A stretch of 60,080 nucleotides of DNA, taken from contig PMHV01000074.1 of assembly GCA_003156805.1 (NCBI GenBank), positions 1 through 60,080 of the forward strand. Direction: 5' to 3'. The number at the start of each line of letters is the position of its first letter. Positions within the stretch are counted from its first letter, which is position 1. The notes beneath the pieces are model-generated. The model was not told where the DNA came from. It searched no databases and worked only from the letters and a program-made list of their open reading frames with translations. The position numbers and the translations under genes were made by a program. Below, one piece after another: positions 1 through 7,653 of this stretch. Source of the DNA: Acidobacteriaceae bacterium (GTDB lineage Bacteria > Acidobacteriota > Terriglobia > Terriglobales > Acidobacteriaceae).

Positions 1-750
1 GGCAAGGCCATCACCGAAGACCTGGGCATCAAGATCGAGAACGTCCAGATCAGCGATCTCGGCCAAGTGAAGAAGATCACCATCGACAAGGACAACACCA
101 CCCTGGTCGAAGGCAAGGGCAAGCACAGTGAGATCGAAGGCCGCGTGCGCGAGATTCGCAGCCAGATCGATAAGACTACCAGCGACTATGACCGCGAGAA
201 GCTGCAAGAGCGGTTGGCGAAACTGGTCGGTGGCGTAGCCGTGATCAAAGTCGGCGCCGCAACCGAAACCGAAATGAAGGAAAAGAAAGCGCGTGTGGAA
301 GATGCGATGCACGCGACGCGCGCGGCCGTGGAAGAAGGAATTGTCCCCGGCGGCGGCGTGGCTCTGGCCCGTTGCGCTGCGGCTCTCGACAAGCTGAAGC
401 TCGAGGGTGATGAGCAGATCGGCATCAACATCGTGAAGAAAGCCCTGCAAGAACCGTTGCGCCAGATCGTCGAAAACGCCGGCGAAGAGGGCGCGGTGGT
501 GCTCGGCAAGGTGCTCGACGCCAAGGACGCCAACTACGGCTTCAACGCTCTGAACAACGAGTATGAGGACCTGGTCAAGGCTGGCGTGCTCGATCCGACG
601 AAGGTGGTGCGCACCGCACTTACCAACGCCGGCTCGATTGCTTCGTTGATGCTGACCACCGAAGCCCTGGTCGCGGAGATTCCGGAAAAGAAGGAAGCTC
701 CCATGGGCGGCGGCGGACACGGCGGCGGCGGCATGGAAGGCATGTACTAA
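1..750 (+). CDS. groEL: Chaperonin GroEL, C-terminal part (5' end outside window)
   Basis: This is the last 249 codons of the 60-kDa chaperonin; the frame is open from base 1, so the start lies to the left. GroEL forms the double-ring cytosolic folding chamber that works with GroES and ATP. Visible are the end of the apical domain ([21 protein letters not shown]), the returning intermediate and equatorial domains ([35 protein letters not shown]), the ATPase aspartate within [15 protein letters not shown] followed by GGGVAL, and a flexible glycine-rich tail ending GGMEGMY. Everything expected of a working GroEL C-terminus is present. A terminator follows at 791. A second, truncated groEL-derived gene lies at 54748-55347. 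Confidence 0.97.
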   Translation, partial: GKAITEDLGIKIENVQISDLGQVKKITIDKDNTTLVEGKGKHSEIEGRVREIRSQIDKTTSDYDREKLQERLAKLVGGVAVIKVGAATETEMKEKKARVEDAMHATRAAVEEGIVPGGGVALARCAAALDKLKLEGDEQIGINIVKKALQEPLRQIVENAGEEGAVVLGKVLDAKDANYGFNALNNEYEDLVKAGVLDPTKVVRTALTNAGSIASLMLTTEALVAEIPEKKEAPMGGGGHGGGGMEGMY

Positions 751-790
751 GACGGTCGTTGGCCGTTAGTCGTTGGTCGTTGGCAAAATC

Positions 791-825
791 AAAGGCCCTG
801 CTCGCGAGAGCGGGGCTTTTCTTTT
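791..825 (+). terminator. Rho-independent terminator after groEL
   Basis: A nine-pair GC-rich stem (GCCCTGCTC with GAGCGGGGC, one G-T pair, loop GCGA) is followed by TTTTCTTTT. It lies 40 bases after the groEL stop. Near-identical hairpins occur at 1280 and 2645. Confidence 0.85.
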
Positions 826-986
826 GCTTCTTCGGGCGTTCCCGAAGCAGGAAATCCACAGGTGGCGATGTTCACGGGTCACAGTCAAGCAACGGCGTTG
901 CGTGGAAGCATTCAGGAGGAAGCAAGTCGTGAGTCCGAACGTGGTTGGTGCGAAACAGGTTCTGGGGTGGGCGTGACGCGCGCAGT

Positions 987-1061
987 GGCCCCGTAGCTCA
1001 GCCTGGATAGAGCACTAGGTTCGCACCTTAGAGGTCGTGAGTTCGAGTCTCACCGGGGCCA
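987..1061 (+). tRNA. tRNA with anticodon CGC (nominal alanine)
   Basis: A complete cloverleaf can be folded by hand: a perfect 7-bp acceptor stem GGCCCCG/CGGGGCC, D stem GCTC/GAGC, anticodon stem CTAGG/CTTAG with loop TTCGCAC, five-base variable loop, T stem GTGAG/CTCAC with loop TTCGAGT, and discriminator A. CCA is not encoded. Loop positions 34-36 read CGC, which pairs with GCG (alanine) codons. However, the 3:70 pair is C-G rather than the G-U that marks bacterial tRNA-Ala, so the amino acid identity is uncertain. The structure call is firm; the isotype is not. Confidence 0.9.
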
Positions 1062-1167
1062 CACCTAAGTTTTGTCGTAACGCGTGTTGCATCTTGACAT
1101 CTGCGGAACTGAGCGCGAAAATTTGATTGTAAGGTGCGAACCTGGTCGTTCTCGACCGGCTGAGTTT

Positions 1168-1197
1168 AGGGCGGCCGCCAAGGCCGCCCTTTCTGTT
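1168..1197 (+). terminator. Rho-independent terminator downstream of the tRNA
   Basis: A perfect nine-pair stem AGGGCGGCC/GGCCGCCCT with five-base loop is followed by TTCTGTTT. It is placed to end the tRNA transcript about 105 bases after the mature 3' end. Confidence 0.8.
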
Positions 1198-1279
1198 TCT
1201 GGTTGTCCCTTAGGAACGTCTCGTCTGTCCACGATTTCCGCCGGCTGTCAGCTATCAGTTTTCAGCCGTCAGTAAAATC

Positions 1280-1314
1280 AAAGGCCCCTCTCGCGAGAGC
1301 GGGGCCTTTCTTTG
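1280..1314 (+). terminator. Second copy of the GGCCCC-CGCGA terminator hairpin
   Basis: The stem GGCCCCTCT..AGAGCGGGGCC closes over a CGCG core and is followed by TTTCTTTG. The context AAAATCAAAGGCCC is shared with the groEL terminator copy. No gene ends directly before it, so it may be a backup terminator for the tRNA or a dispersed repeat. Confidence 0.6.
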
Positions 1315-1362
1315 TTTGCTCCAGCAACGCTGCGGCTGACGCTCCGCTCGATCTTGCAGTTG

Positions 1363-1394
1363 ATCGCAGCGCTGAAGCGCTGCACCACCCAAAA
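1363..1394. repeat. 32-base intergenic palindromic repeat, copy 1
   Basis: It contains the palindrome GCAGCGCT-GA-AGCGCTGC (1366-1383) followed by a CCACCCAAAA-type tail. A copy differing at one of 32 bases lies at 24121-24152 inside a MITE-like element. The rest of the interval 1315-1571 shows no further structure that I can see. Confidence 0.65.
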
Positions 1395-1571
1395 CCATTT
1401 GCTAAGTGGTGACGCAGGAGCGGCACCGAGCATAATAGTGCCTCCCTCCGGGGTCTTGTTTCGCATTTCCCGCCTGGGCACCCGGCCATCCCAGCGATGA
1501 AAGAAACATTCTCCCTAAGTCACACCTATTTGCATCTAATCGACACTTTGTTCGACTAAGGAGTCACCAGT

Positions 1572-2597
1572 ATGTTGTACAAGCAGTTTGATTCGCGACT
1601 TACTCTTGTCCCGGCGACTATGTTTGCCGTCGTTTGCGTGCTTGCGGCCAGCGCTTTTGGTCAAATCACAGTTACTTCACCTACTAACAATTCCACGGTT
1701 GCAATGCCGGTGCAACTTACGGCGACCTTTGCCGGATGTAGCGGGGCGTCGAGCGCTTTCGGTTACTCAGTCGGAAGCAGCCCGTTCATCACCTGGGGAA
1801 AGAGCGACACTCAGATCAGTAGCACGGATTACCGCCTTACGCCGGGCAGTTATGTCATCCACTTTAAGGGGTGGACGGGCAGCACTCTCTGCGAAACCAG
1901 TATCAATGTCACGGTGACCGGCCCAAGCACCACCACGGCTTCGAACATCGAGGACCAGCCGACTTCAGACTGGACGTATGTGTTTGATACGGGCACCAGC
2001 GGTTCTGCTTCGGGGACGACCAGTCTTGTATCCGGTTCCCCCTGCCAGGATTCGCAATGCCGGGAGTTTGCCATGACCTACACTGACAGTGGCGGTATGC
2101 GCGGTTCCATCTCGTTTGGCAGCGATCCGACTCACGCGGCGACGCATTTCGTCTACGACACTTACCTTTACTTCGACAGCGCGCTGGACGTGCAAAACAT
2201 TGAGATGGACACCAACCAGGTTTGGGACGCGAACAACGATGTGTTGATCTATGGTCTGCAGTGTGCGAACGACGGTAAGTGGCAATATACGACGAATGTG
2301 AGTGGGAAGGACACGTGGAACGTCTCAACTGTGGCTTGTCCCGTACCATCAAAGTGGGCGGCAAACGCTTGGCATCACGCGCAACTCGCGGTCCATCGGA
2401 ACAGCAGCGGAGACGCCTACTACGATTCCGTCACCCTCGATGGAACAACTACGGACTTTACCAATGCGGATGGCAATTCGTCCTTTGCGCTCGATTGGGC
2501 GGCTGGCGACCTGTTACTTAACTTTCAGTTGGATGGTCTGGGATCAAGTGGATCGATCACGGCGTACGTAGATGGATTGACGGAGATTTGGTGGTAA
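1572..2597 (+). CDS. Secreted protein with N-terminal Ig-like segment and jelly-roll-like C-terminal region
   Basis: This 341-residue exported protein starts at an ATG nine bases after AAGGAG. Residues about 1-30 form a signal peptide with a hydrophobic core ending ASAFG-Q. Residues about 31-115 (ITVTSPTNNSTVAMPVQLTA) resemble the bacterial Ig-like fold often seen in Acidobacteriota secreted proteins. The remainder is rich in Ser, Thr, Gly and aromatic residues, with strand-like motifs such as WHHAQLAVHRNSSGDAYY that recall concanavalin/LamG-type lectin domains. No catalytic motif was recognised. It is a single gene, ended by the hairpin at 2645. A surface or polysaccharide-associated role is inference only. 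Confidence 0.8.
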   Translation: MLYKQFDSRLTLVPATMFAVVCVLAASAFGQITVTSPTNNSTVAMPVQLTATFAGCSGASSAFGYSVGSSPFITWGKSDTQISSTDYRLTPGSYVIHFKGWTGSTLCETSINVTVTGPSTTTASNIEDQPTSDWTYVFDTGTSGSASGTTSLVSGSPCQDSQCREFAMTYTDSGGMRGSISFGSDPTHAATHFVYDTYLYFDSALDVQNIEMDTNQVWDANNDVLIYGLQCANDGKWQYTTNVSGKDTWNVSTVACPVPSKWAANAWHHAQLAVHRNSSGDAYYDSVTLDGTTTDFTNADGNSSFALDWAAGDLLLNFQLDGLGSSGSITAYVDGLTEIWW

Positions 2598-2644
2598 GGA
2601 ATGCAGCGGCGAGCTTCTAGCGCCTAAGCTGTTAGCTTGGATCT

Positions 2645-2675
2645 GGCCCCGCTCGCAAGAGCGGGGCCTTTGCTT
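2645..2675 (+). terminator. Rho-independent terminator, third copy of the hairpin family
   Basis: A ten-pair stem GGCCCCGCTC/GAGCGGGGCC with loop GCAA is followed by TTTGCTTTGG. It lies 48 bases after the stop of the secreted protein gene. Confidence 0.85.
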
Positions 2676-2771
2676 TGGTCGTGTGCAGGTCGTTCCAGCG
2701 TGAGGGCGGCCCCTTCCCGGTCGCGCTTGCGCTAAGAATGGACTGGCGTCCGTCAGGACGCGCGAAAATAG

Positions 2772-2791
2772 CCCGGCGTTTCAACGCCGGG
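2772..2791 (-). terminator. Hairpin downstream of the 2846-3280 gene
   Basis: CCCGGCGTT and AACGCCGGG form a near-continuous palindrome 54 bases beyond the minus-strand stop. On the minus strand it is followed by CTATTTTCGCG, a weak U tract. It could be a terminator or a REP-like repeat. Confidence 0.5.
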
Positions 2792-2845
2792 TCGCAATCC
2801 CCTTCGAACTCTCAAAAAAATCCCCTGCCTTGTTTATCCAACTCT

Positions 2846-3280
2846 TTAATTGTGCGCGTTAATGGTAAACGAGCTTTGTGCGAAGTTTATTTCGAACACG
2901 TTGTTTGTGTTCCACTGGTTGTCGAGCAACGATCCACGCACCATTATTGTGGCATCCTGGCTGAACGTGGCCCCATTGAATGCTGCGCTCAGGCTGTAAC
3001 CGCTCAGGTAAATGTTGGTAGCGTTGCCGTATTGAATGTTTTTGGTTTCGCCGGCCTTCAAGTCAAAGGAGACGGTCCCCACCAGGTTGGCTGGGTTATC
3101 GCCCTGCCGCACGAACAACGAAACCGATACCGGGGACGAGGTGCGGTTCACGAAAGTCTTGGCGCCGCCGGCGGCCGCTTGGACCGGCTGCAGCATGGAT
3201 GCGCCGGCAATCAGCAGAAGGGCGACCATTACAAACACGACTGCAAGTTGTCTCACCGTCGATTTTTTTGCGTCAGACAT
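2846..3280 (-). CDS. Small exported protein of unknown function
   Basis: This 144-residue protein starts at an ATG preceded by TAGGAG on the minus strand. A basic N-terminus and hydrophobic stretch (VVFVMVALLLIAGASML) form a signal peptide with likely cleavage near VQA-AA. The mature part (FVNRTSSPVSVSLFVRQGD; VSFDLKAGETKNIQYG) looks like an all-beta domain in which each block is short and polar, with no cysteines or catalytic motif. I do not recognise the family. It is monocistronic and a hairpin follows it. Confidence 0.7.
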   Translation of the reverse strand: MSDAKKSTVRQLAVVFVMVALLLIAGASMLQPVQAAAGGAKTFVNRTSSPVSVSLFVRQGDNPANLVGTVSFDLKAGETKNIQYGNATNIYLSGYSLSAAFNGATFSQDATIMVRGSLLDNQWNTNNVFEINFAQSSFTINAHN

Positions 3281-3816
3281 TTTGTCGAGCTCCTAAAGTG
3301 AATTGAACGGGAATCACGAGTGATTCATCCCACGAACTGGGTCGCATCGCGGGCATGGCTGTGGGCCATCCCCGTCTTGAATCTGTGTAAATGTCCCGGA
3401 ATCGTGACCGCTTACCTAGACCTGATGGGACGGTTCGCCCAACGATCCGTGAAGATCAGGAGAAACGGAAACCTTGGTTCCGTTTAGCCCTGGGGTTTAC
3501 CAATTGACGATGCTCTTCTAACATCTGTGTCTTGCGGAGTCAAGAAAAAAGGTAGCCGCGTGCCCCACGTCTCGCTTTCCGAGACGTGGGAGCCACCCCC
3601 TGTGGGAAATCTCCCCATTTCATGTTCATCCAACCTTTACTCAGAATCTCCCCTATCCCATACTCGACCTATAGCTCAAAAGAACATGCGGGTTAGCAAC
3701 CATAACCCCTAAGGAATCAAGATTTTACCCGCAACTCTTTTGCGCTCAAGATTTTAACTTCAAAACCAGACCTATCGGTAATCTCGCGCGCTCTTTGCGC
3801 GGAAAGTGGGACATCA
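3281..3816. other. Intergenic region with one strong inverted repeat
   Basis: No convincing gene is present in 536 bases. The only clear structure is an 11-bp perfect inverted repeat at 3564-3590 (CCCACGTCTCG, loop CTTTC, CGAGACGTGGG), GC-rich and without a T tract on either side. The part next to 3280 should hold the promoter of the small exported protein. Confidence 0.6.
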
Positions 3817-4089
3817 TTAAGCCGCACCAAATCTCTCTACAGCGCGCGCTTTGGCTTTGGCGGCTTCTTGTTCGCGGTTCTTCGGCGGGGTGGTGGTTTC
3901 GAGGGAACGGAGGAGGCGGGTCGAGATGGCGGCTACTTCGTCGATGGCGGCGAGAAATGCGTCCTCGTTGGCTTTGGAGGGTTTGTTGAATCCGGTGATT
4001 TTTCTTACGAACTGTAACGATGCGGCTCGGACCTCGTCCTCGGTGACGGGGGGATCGAAGTTGAAGAGGGTTTTGATATTGCGGCACAT
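3817..4089 (-). CDS. DUF2277 family protein
   Basis: This 90-residue protein begins MCRNIKTLFNFDPPVTEDEV and continues ASLQFVRKITGFNKPSKANE, the conserved signature of DUF2277. It is followed by a helical segment and a lysine-rich C-terminus. The length equals that of the family. There is no signal peptide, so it is probably cytosolic. The function of the family is unknown. The MCRNIK start fixes the initiation codon. It stands alone, with intergenic DNA on both sides. Confidence 0.9.
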   Translation of the reverse strand: MCRNIKTLFNFDPPVTEDEVRAASLQFVRKITGFNKPSKANEDAFLAAIDEVAAISTRLLRSLETTTPPKNREQEAAKAKARAVERFGAA

Positions 4090-4424
4090 TGCTTTATGAC
4101 CTCAAGGATCGGAAATCCCCAGCTGCCCGAAAACTTGGGCGCCCGGGCCGCATGTATCTTAACAATCTTCGGACACCCCGCGCTTTTTCAGATCTTGAAA
4201 AACTTGTGTACTTCTGAGTAAGTTCCTTCCGGGAATTCAGTTGACGCTCGAATTCTGCGGGTGGGATGATTTAAGTATTGTCGCGAAGTGCGGCAGTAGT
4301 GGCCTCCACGGGAGTTGGTCCCGGCGGGGGCTTTTGGTTTGTTGGTGCAATTTCAAGTGCAGACGCGGGCGAGGGCGCCCGCGCTACACGATAAATCTAT
4401 CGAGAGAGGACAGAGGTGGAGGTC
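4090..4424. other. Divergent promoter region with a GC-rich hairpin
   Basis: This 335-base gap separates the divergent DUF2277 gene and the nuclease-like gene. It contains GCGGGCG-AGGG-CGCCCGC at 4365-4382. No further gene or RNA was recognised. Confidence 0.5.
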
Positions 4425-5030
4425 ATGAGTGTGATGGTCGGGGATTTGATGGCGGTGGCGGATGAGCGGTATGGGTCGGGCGGCGAGGGGAAAAAGCGGG
4501 CGAAGGCACGAAAGAGAAAATTGGAGGCTCGCGATGACAAGGATTGGAAGGAACGTCGGTCTCAGGATGACAGGGGCGCTAAAGAAGGCGGAGCTCAGGA
4601 GGCGGAAAAGAAGAAGAGGCTTCCGCCGAAACGGATGGGGGAACTCTCAGAATTGGACTTTCTGAGGAAGGCGATGGGGATGGGATTTCTGGTGTCGAAG
4701 CCGTGGGGAGACAGCGATCGCTACGACTTTGTGGTAGATACGGGAGGGCGGCTGTGGCGGGTGCAGGTGAGGTCGACGGAGACGCGGCTTGGGGCGCGCG
4801 GGTACGCGGTTCATGCGTCGGTATATGTGGGACGAAAGATTGTGGGGCTGACGGCGAAAGATATTGACGTGCTGGTGGGATACATTGTGCCGAAGAACCT
4901 TTGGTATGTGGTGCCGGTGAGGGCGTTTGTGCCACGCAAGAATTTGTGGTTCTATCCGGATGGAAGCAAGAAGGGAGCGATGTTTGAGAAGTATCGGGAA
5001 GCTTGGTGGGTGATGAGGGGGAAGAAGTGA
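4425..5030 (+). CDS. PD-(D/E)XK nuclease-like protein
   Basis: This protein of about 201 residues has two parts. Residues about 1-65 are strongly charged (many Lys, Arg, Glu), look disordered and probably bind nucleic acid. From about residue 68 follows GELSELDFLRKAMGMGF, then DSDRYDFVVDTGGRLWRVQVRST. The latter matches the D...QxK/R core of the PD-(D/E)XK family related to group I intron endonucleases (PDDEXK_5 type), with the usual acid replaced by Gln as in that subgroup. No methylase or intron is adjacent, so it is an orphan. An ATG at 4425 preceded by AGAGG was chosen; a GTG at 4416 and an ATG at 4434 are alternatives. Confidence 0.75.
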   Translation: MSVMVGDLMAVADERYGSGGEGKKRAKARKRKLEARDDKDWKERRSQDDRGAKEGGAQEAEKKKRLPPKRMGELSELDFLRKAMGMGFLVSKPWGDSDRYDFVVDTGGRLWRVQVRSTETRLGARGYAVHASVYVGRKIVGLTAKDIDVLVGYIVPKNLWYVVPVRAFVPRKNLWFYPDGSKKGAMFEKYREAWWVMRGKK

Positions 5031-5096
5031 TCGGGTCAGGGTCAGTGTTCAGTGGTCGGAAGAGACTTCACCACAGAGGACACGGTTAGGAGGATC

Positions 5097-5168
5097 CCGG
5101 ATGGGTGGAGCGATCGCGGTGGCCCCATTTCTCGCGCAGAGAACGCGCGGGGAATGGGGCCATCCGGC
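5097..5168. repeat. Large imperfect palindrome (stem-loop)
   Basis: The inner arms 5120-5137 and 5145-5162 pair over 18 positions with only G-T substitutions around a seven-base loop. The outer arms CCGGATGG (5097) and CCATCCGG (5161-5168) overlap the base of the stem, so two alternative pairings compete. No T tract follows. It may be an RNA structure or a dispersed repeat; its role is unknown. Confidence 0.5.
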
Positions 5169-5249
5169 GTCGTGTTCAAGCCTTGGATCGCAGCCTTGGA
5201 TCGCTTTCGCAGAAACAATTAATAAACGGCGCTGCGGCAAATCAGGCGT

Positions 5250-5546
5250 ATGATGAAGGAGATGCCTTATATCTCGGAACACCTCATCAGCCTGCGTCAG
5301 GAAATCGTCGATTTGCGGAATATGAACGCTCGCTTTTCCAGCAAAGGCGACTACACTCCGATCGATCAATCGGCGCTGGAAGCGCGCACCAACCGATTGC
5401 TGGAGATCAAGAAAGAATTGTCGAAGATGCTCAACCGCCCCGAGGATCCGTCGGTCTGGTGGGAAAAATTCGGACGTTCGAATCGGGCGGCGCAGGTGAC
5501 GGTCGATCTGCCGGGCCGCGCTGTCGCACGCGCCGCAACCCGTTGA
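5250..5546 (+). CDS. Small hypothetical cytosolic protein
   Basis: This 98-residue protein begins with three in-frame ATGs (5250, 5253, 5262); the last gives MPYISEHLISLRQEIVDLRN. The sequence is largely helical and amphipathic (SALEARTNRLLEIKKELSKML), consistent with a short coiled coil, followed by a tryptophan-containing segment (PSVWWEKFGRSNR) and a basic tail. There is no signal peptide and no known domain. The preceding large palindrome may lie in its leader. The call rests on its protein-like composition and the absence of a competing frame. Confidence 0.6.
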   Translation: MMKEMPYISEHLISLRQEIVDLRNMNARFSSKGDYTPIDQSALEARTNRLLEIKKELSKMLNRPEDPSVWWEKFGRSNRAAQVTVDLPGRAVARAATR

Positions 5547-5650
5547 GATTGGTGGCGCTGCTGAAAATATTTCTCCGCTAAAATCCTATCCGCCGGTGGG
5601 CAATTCATCGGCGGAGTAATCCTGCATTACTTCTTCTCCGGGCAATCCCC

Positions 5651-5752
5651 TTAGCCTCCATGGACGTGGTAGTGGCGCATGAGCAGATGGGTGAGAAATC
5701 CCACAGTGAACCAGAATGCGGCTTCCAGAATTCGCTTAAATCGAGGAGTCAT
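5651..5752 (-). CDS. Possible 33-residue single-span membrane peptide
   Basis: The short frame MTPRFKRILEAAFWFTVGFL continues THLLMRHYHVHGG. It has a basic N-terminus, a hydrophobic centre and a His-rich end, the layout of a small inner-membrane peptide. No good Shine-Dalgarno sequence precedes the ATG, which weakens the call. The rest of 5547-5865 shows nothing else convincing apart from a small GC-rich inverted repeat near 5591-5614. Confidence 0.3.
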   Translation of the reverse strand: MTPRFKRILEAAFWFTVGFLTHLLMRHYHVHGG

Positions 5753-5865
5753 GTCTGGAATAGTAACGCGGGAGAGCGGTTCAGGTCTTGCCAGGTGAAG
5801 CGTCATCTGCTTCGTGGTTGATTTGCAGAGTCACACCTTGTGGGCAACCTGCGAAGGCTGTTCAC

Positions 5866-7128
5866 TCAATAAGGTCCGATAATGCCACCGATGTGGCTGG
5901 TTGCGGACTTGGGGAACTGCACCGGGGAAGGCTCGATTTGGGCTTTCGCCGCCGGCGCCTGGCTGGCATGAGTTGTAGCGAGAACGTCGAGGTACTTCAG
6001 GCCGGAGCCAGTGTTGAAGAGGACGACCGTGTCGTCGGCGCTGAAGAAGTTGCTGGCGCGGAGTTTGCGATAAGCGGCGAGGGAAGCTGCGCCTTCCGGA
6101 GCGGCGAAGATGCCTTCGACTTGCGCCCAGCGGCGGACGGCGTCGAGGATTTCGGCGTCGCTGACGGCGAGCGCGGCGCCTCCGCTTTTTTTCAGGATGT
6201 CGAGAATCAAATAATCGCCGTAGGGTTTGGGAACGCGCAGGCCCGCGGCCAGCGTGGACGCGTTCGGCCACATTTCGGAGGTGGACTTGCCATCGTCCCA
6301 GGCTTTCACAATGGGAGCGCAGCCCACGGCTTGCGCGGCGATCATGTGCGGGCGCTCGCTGCCGATCCAGCCGAGTTGTTCCATTTCGTCGAAAGCCTTC
6401 CACATGCCGAGCAATCCGACACCGCCGCCGGTGGGATAGATGATGCCCTGGGGCAAACGCCAGCCGAGTTGTTCGGCGACTTCATAGCCCATGGTTTTCT
6501 TGCCTTCGACGCGATAGGGCTCTTTGGTGGTCGAGACATCGAACCAGCCGTCTTTTTTCCAACTCGCTTCTTTTTTCAGTGCGGCGACTTTTTGAGCGCA
6601 GTCGCTGATGAGGCCATCGACGAGGGTGACGCGCGCGCCATAGTAATCGCATTCGATGCGGTTTGCAGCGGGAACATCTTTGGGCATAAAGATGTGGGCT
6701 TCGAGGCCGGCCGCCGCCGCGTAGGCAGCGAGAGCGCCGGCCGCGTTTCCGGCAGACGGAATGGCGAGCTTCTTGAGATTGAAGTGGCGAGCCATGGTGA
6801 CGGCGGCCGAGAGTCCGCGGGCTTTGAAGGAGCCGGTGGGATTGAGGCCTTCGTCTTTGATAAAGACGTTGGGATATTCGCGGCTGCGCAGCATGGGAGT
6901 GAAGCCTTCGCCGAGCGAGACGGGACGCGCATCGGGAAGGACGGCGTCGTAACGCCACATGGTGGGAGCAAGCGGAAGCAGGGAAACCGGCGAAAAAGAT
7001 TTCTTGATGGCCGCGAGATCGTAGCGGACGTAGAGAATGCCCGCATCTTTGGGGCAGACGGTTTGTGGACGGTCGGCAGGAAAATGTTGGCCGCAGCGGG
7101 TGCATTCGAGATGAGTGAGCCGGGACAT
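5866..7128 (-). CDS. thrC: Threonine synthase
   Basis: This enzyme converts O-phosphohomoserine to threonine with pyridoxal phosphate in the cytosol. With the start at 7128 it has 420 residues. The N-terminus carries a zinc-ribbon-like motif (Cys9, Cys12, Cys25) typical of the archaeal/long-type branch. The PLP lysine is Lys102 in NPTGSFKARG, and the glycine-rich phosphate loop is GGGVGLLGMWKAF. A longer frame from 7248 would add 40 residues read from repetitive noncoding DNA, so the start MSRLTHLECTRCG was chosen, although no strong ribosome site precedes it. It stands alone, followed by tatA on the same strand upstream. Confidence 0.9.
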   Translation of the reverse strand: MSRLTHLECTRCGQHFPADRPQTVCPKDAGILYVRYDLAAIKKSFSPVSLLPLAPTMWRYDAVLPDARPVSLGEGFTPMLRSREYPNVFIKDEGLNPTGSFKARGLSAAVTMARHFNLKKLAIPSAGNAAGALAAYAAAAGLEAHIFMPKDVPAANRIECDYYGARVTLVDGLISDCAQKVAALKKEASWKKDGWFDVSTTKEPYRVEGKKTMGYEVAEQLGWRLPQGIIYPTGGGVGLLGMWKAFDEMEQLGWIGSERPHMIAAQAVGCAPIVKAWDDGKSTSEMWPNASTLAAGLRVPKPYGDYLILDILKKSGGAALAVSDAEILDAVRRWAQVEGIFAAPEGAASLAAYRKLRASNFFSADDTVVLFNTGSGLKYLDVLATTHASQAPAAKAQIEPSPVQFPKSATSHIGGIIGPY

Positions 7129-7160
7129 GCGTCGAAGGAAGTTTAGCAGGAGTGCGGGAA

Positions 7161-7196
7161 GCAGTTGCCAGTTGCCAGTGGTCAGTTGCCAGTGAT
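7161..7196. repeat. Short tandem CAGTTGCCAGT-type repeat
   Basis: The motif CAGTTGCCAGT occurs in an overlapping, degenerate series between thrC and tatA. Similar low-complexity strings (GTCAGT, GTTGGTCGTTGG) border terminators at 755-785, 1248-1272 and 5036-5058. Confidence 0.6.
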
Positions 7197-7314
7197 CGGT
7201 TTGCGGCGCGCCTTTGGGCGTGCCGTTCTCCGGACGAACCGGCGGCACGCCACTGCCCAGCGGACGCTCGACGGCATACGAAGGCGAGAGTTTGCTTCCG
7301 TTGACGCTTTTCGC

Positions 7315-7512
7315 TTATTTTTGGCCGGCTGCGATTTTGGGCTCGGACGGTTTCTCTTCTTCTTTTTCCTTCGCCGCCATGGCCGACTTGAAGCCGCGGA
7401 TACTCTCGCCGAGTCCTTTGCCCAGTTCCGGAAGTTTCTTGGGGCCGAAGACGAGCAGGGCGATTCCGAAAACTACGAGCATGTGCATCGGTTGAAACAA
7501 TCCTTCAAACAT
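7315..7512 (-). CDS. tatA: Twin-arginine translocase subunit TatA/TatE
   Basis: This 65-residue protein has the full TatA layout: a short periplasmic N-terminus, one membrane span (MLVVFGIALLVFG), the PKKLPELGKGLGESIRGFK hinge and amphipathic helix, and a charged, probably disordered tail (EKEEEKPSEPK). TatA multimers form the pore that exports folded proteins. The gene next upstream (7654-8856) encodes a clear Tat substrate on the same strand, separated by 141 bases. No tatB or tatC is in the window. Confidence 0.93.
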   Translation of the reverse strand: MFEGLFQPMHMLVVFGIALLVFGPKKLPELGKGLGESIRGFKSAMAAKEKEEEKPSEPKIAAGQK

Positions 7513-7653
7513 ATATGCTCCTCAATTTCTCGTCGAAAGACGCGCAAACAAATAAGTGATTGGCGAAAAGCAGGCGCCGCGGCCGGGTTTCAGGTGCGGC
7601 GCCCCCATCAGGCAACAAAACAATCCGCAAAAGCGGAAAGCTCGAAGCTCAGG

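Noticed and set aside
3564..3590. Terminator for the gene at 3817
   Set aside because: The 11-bp inverted repeat has no T tract on either strand and lies more than 220 bases from the stop, so it was kept only as an unexplained inverted repeat.
5788..7146. 452-residue open frame on the plus strand
   Set aside because: It is wholly antisense to threonine synthase, which has clear motifs; the antisense frame is open because of GC-rich codon bias and its sequence is low in protein-like patterns.
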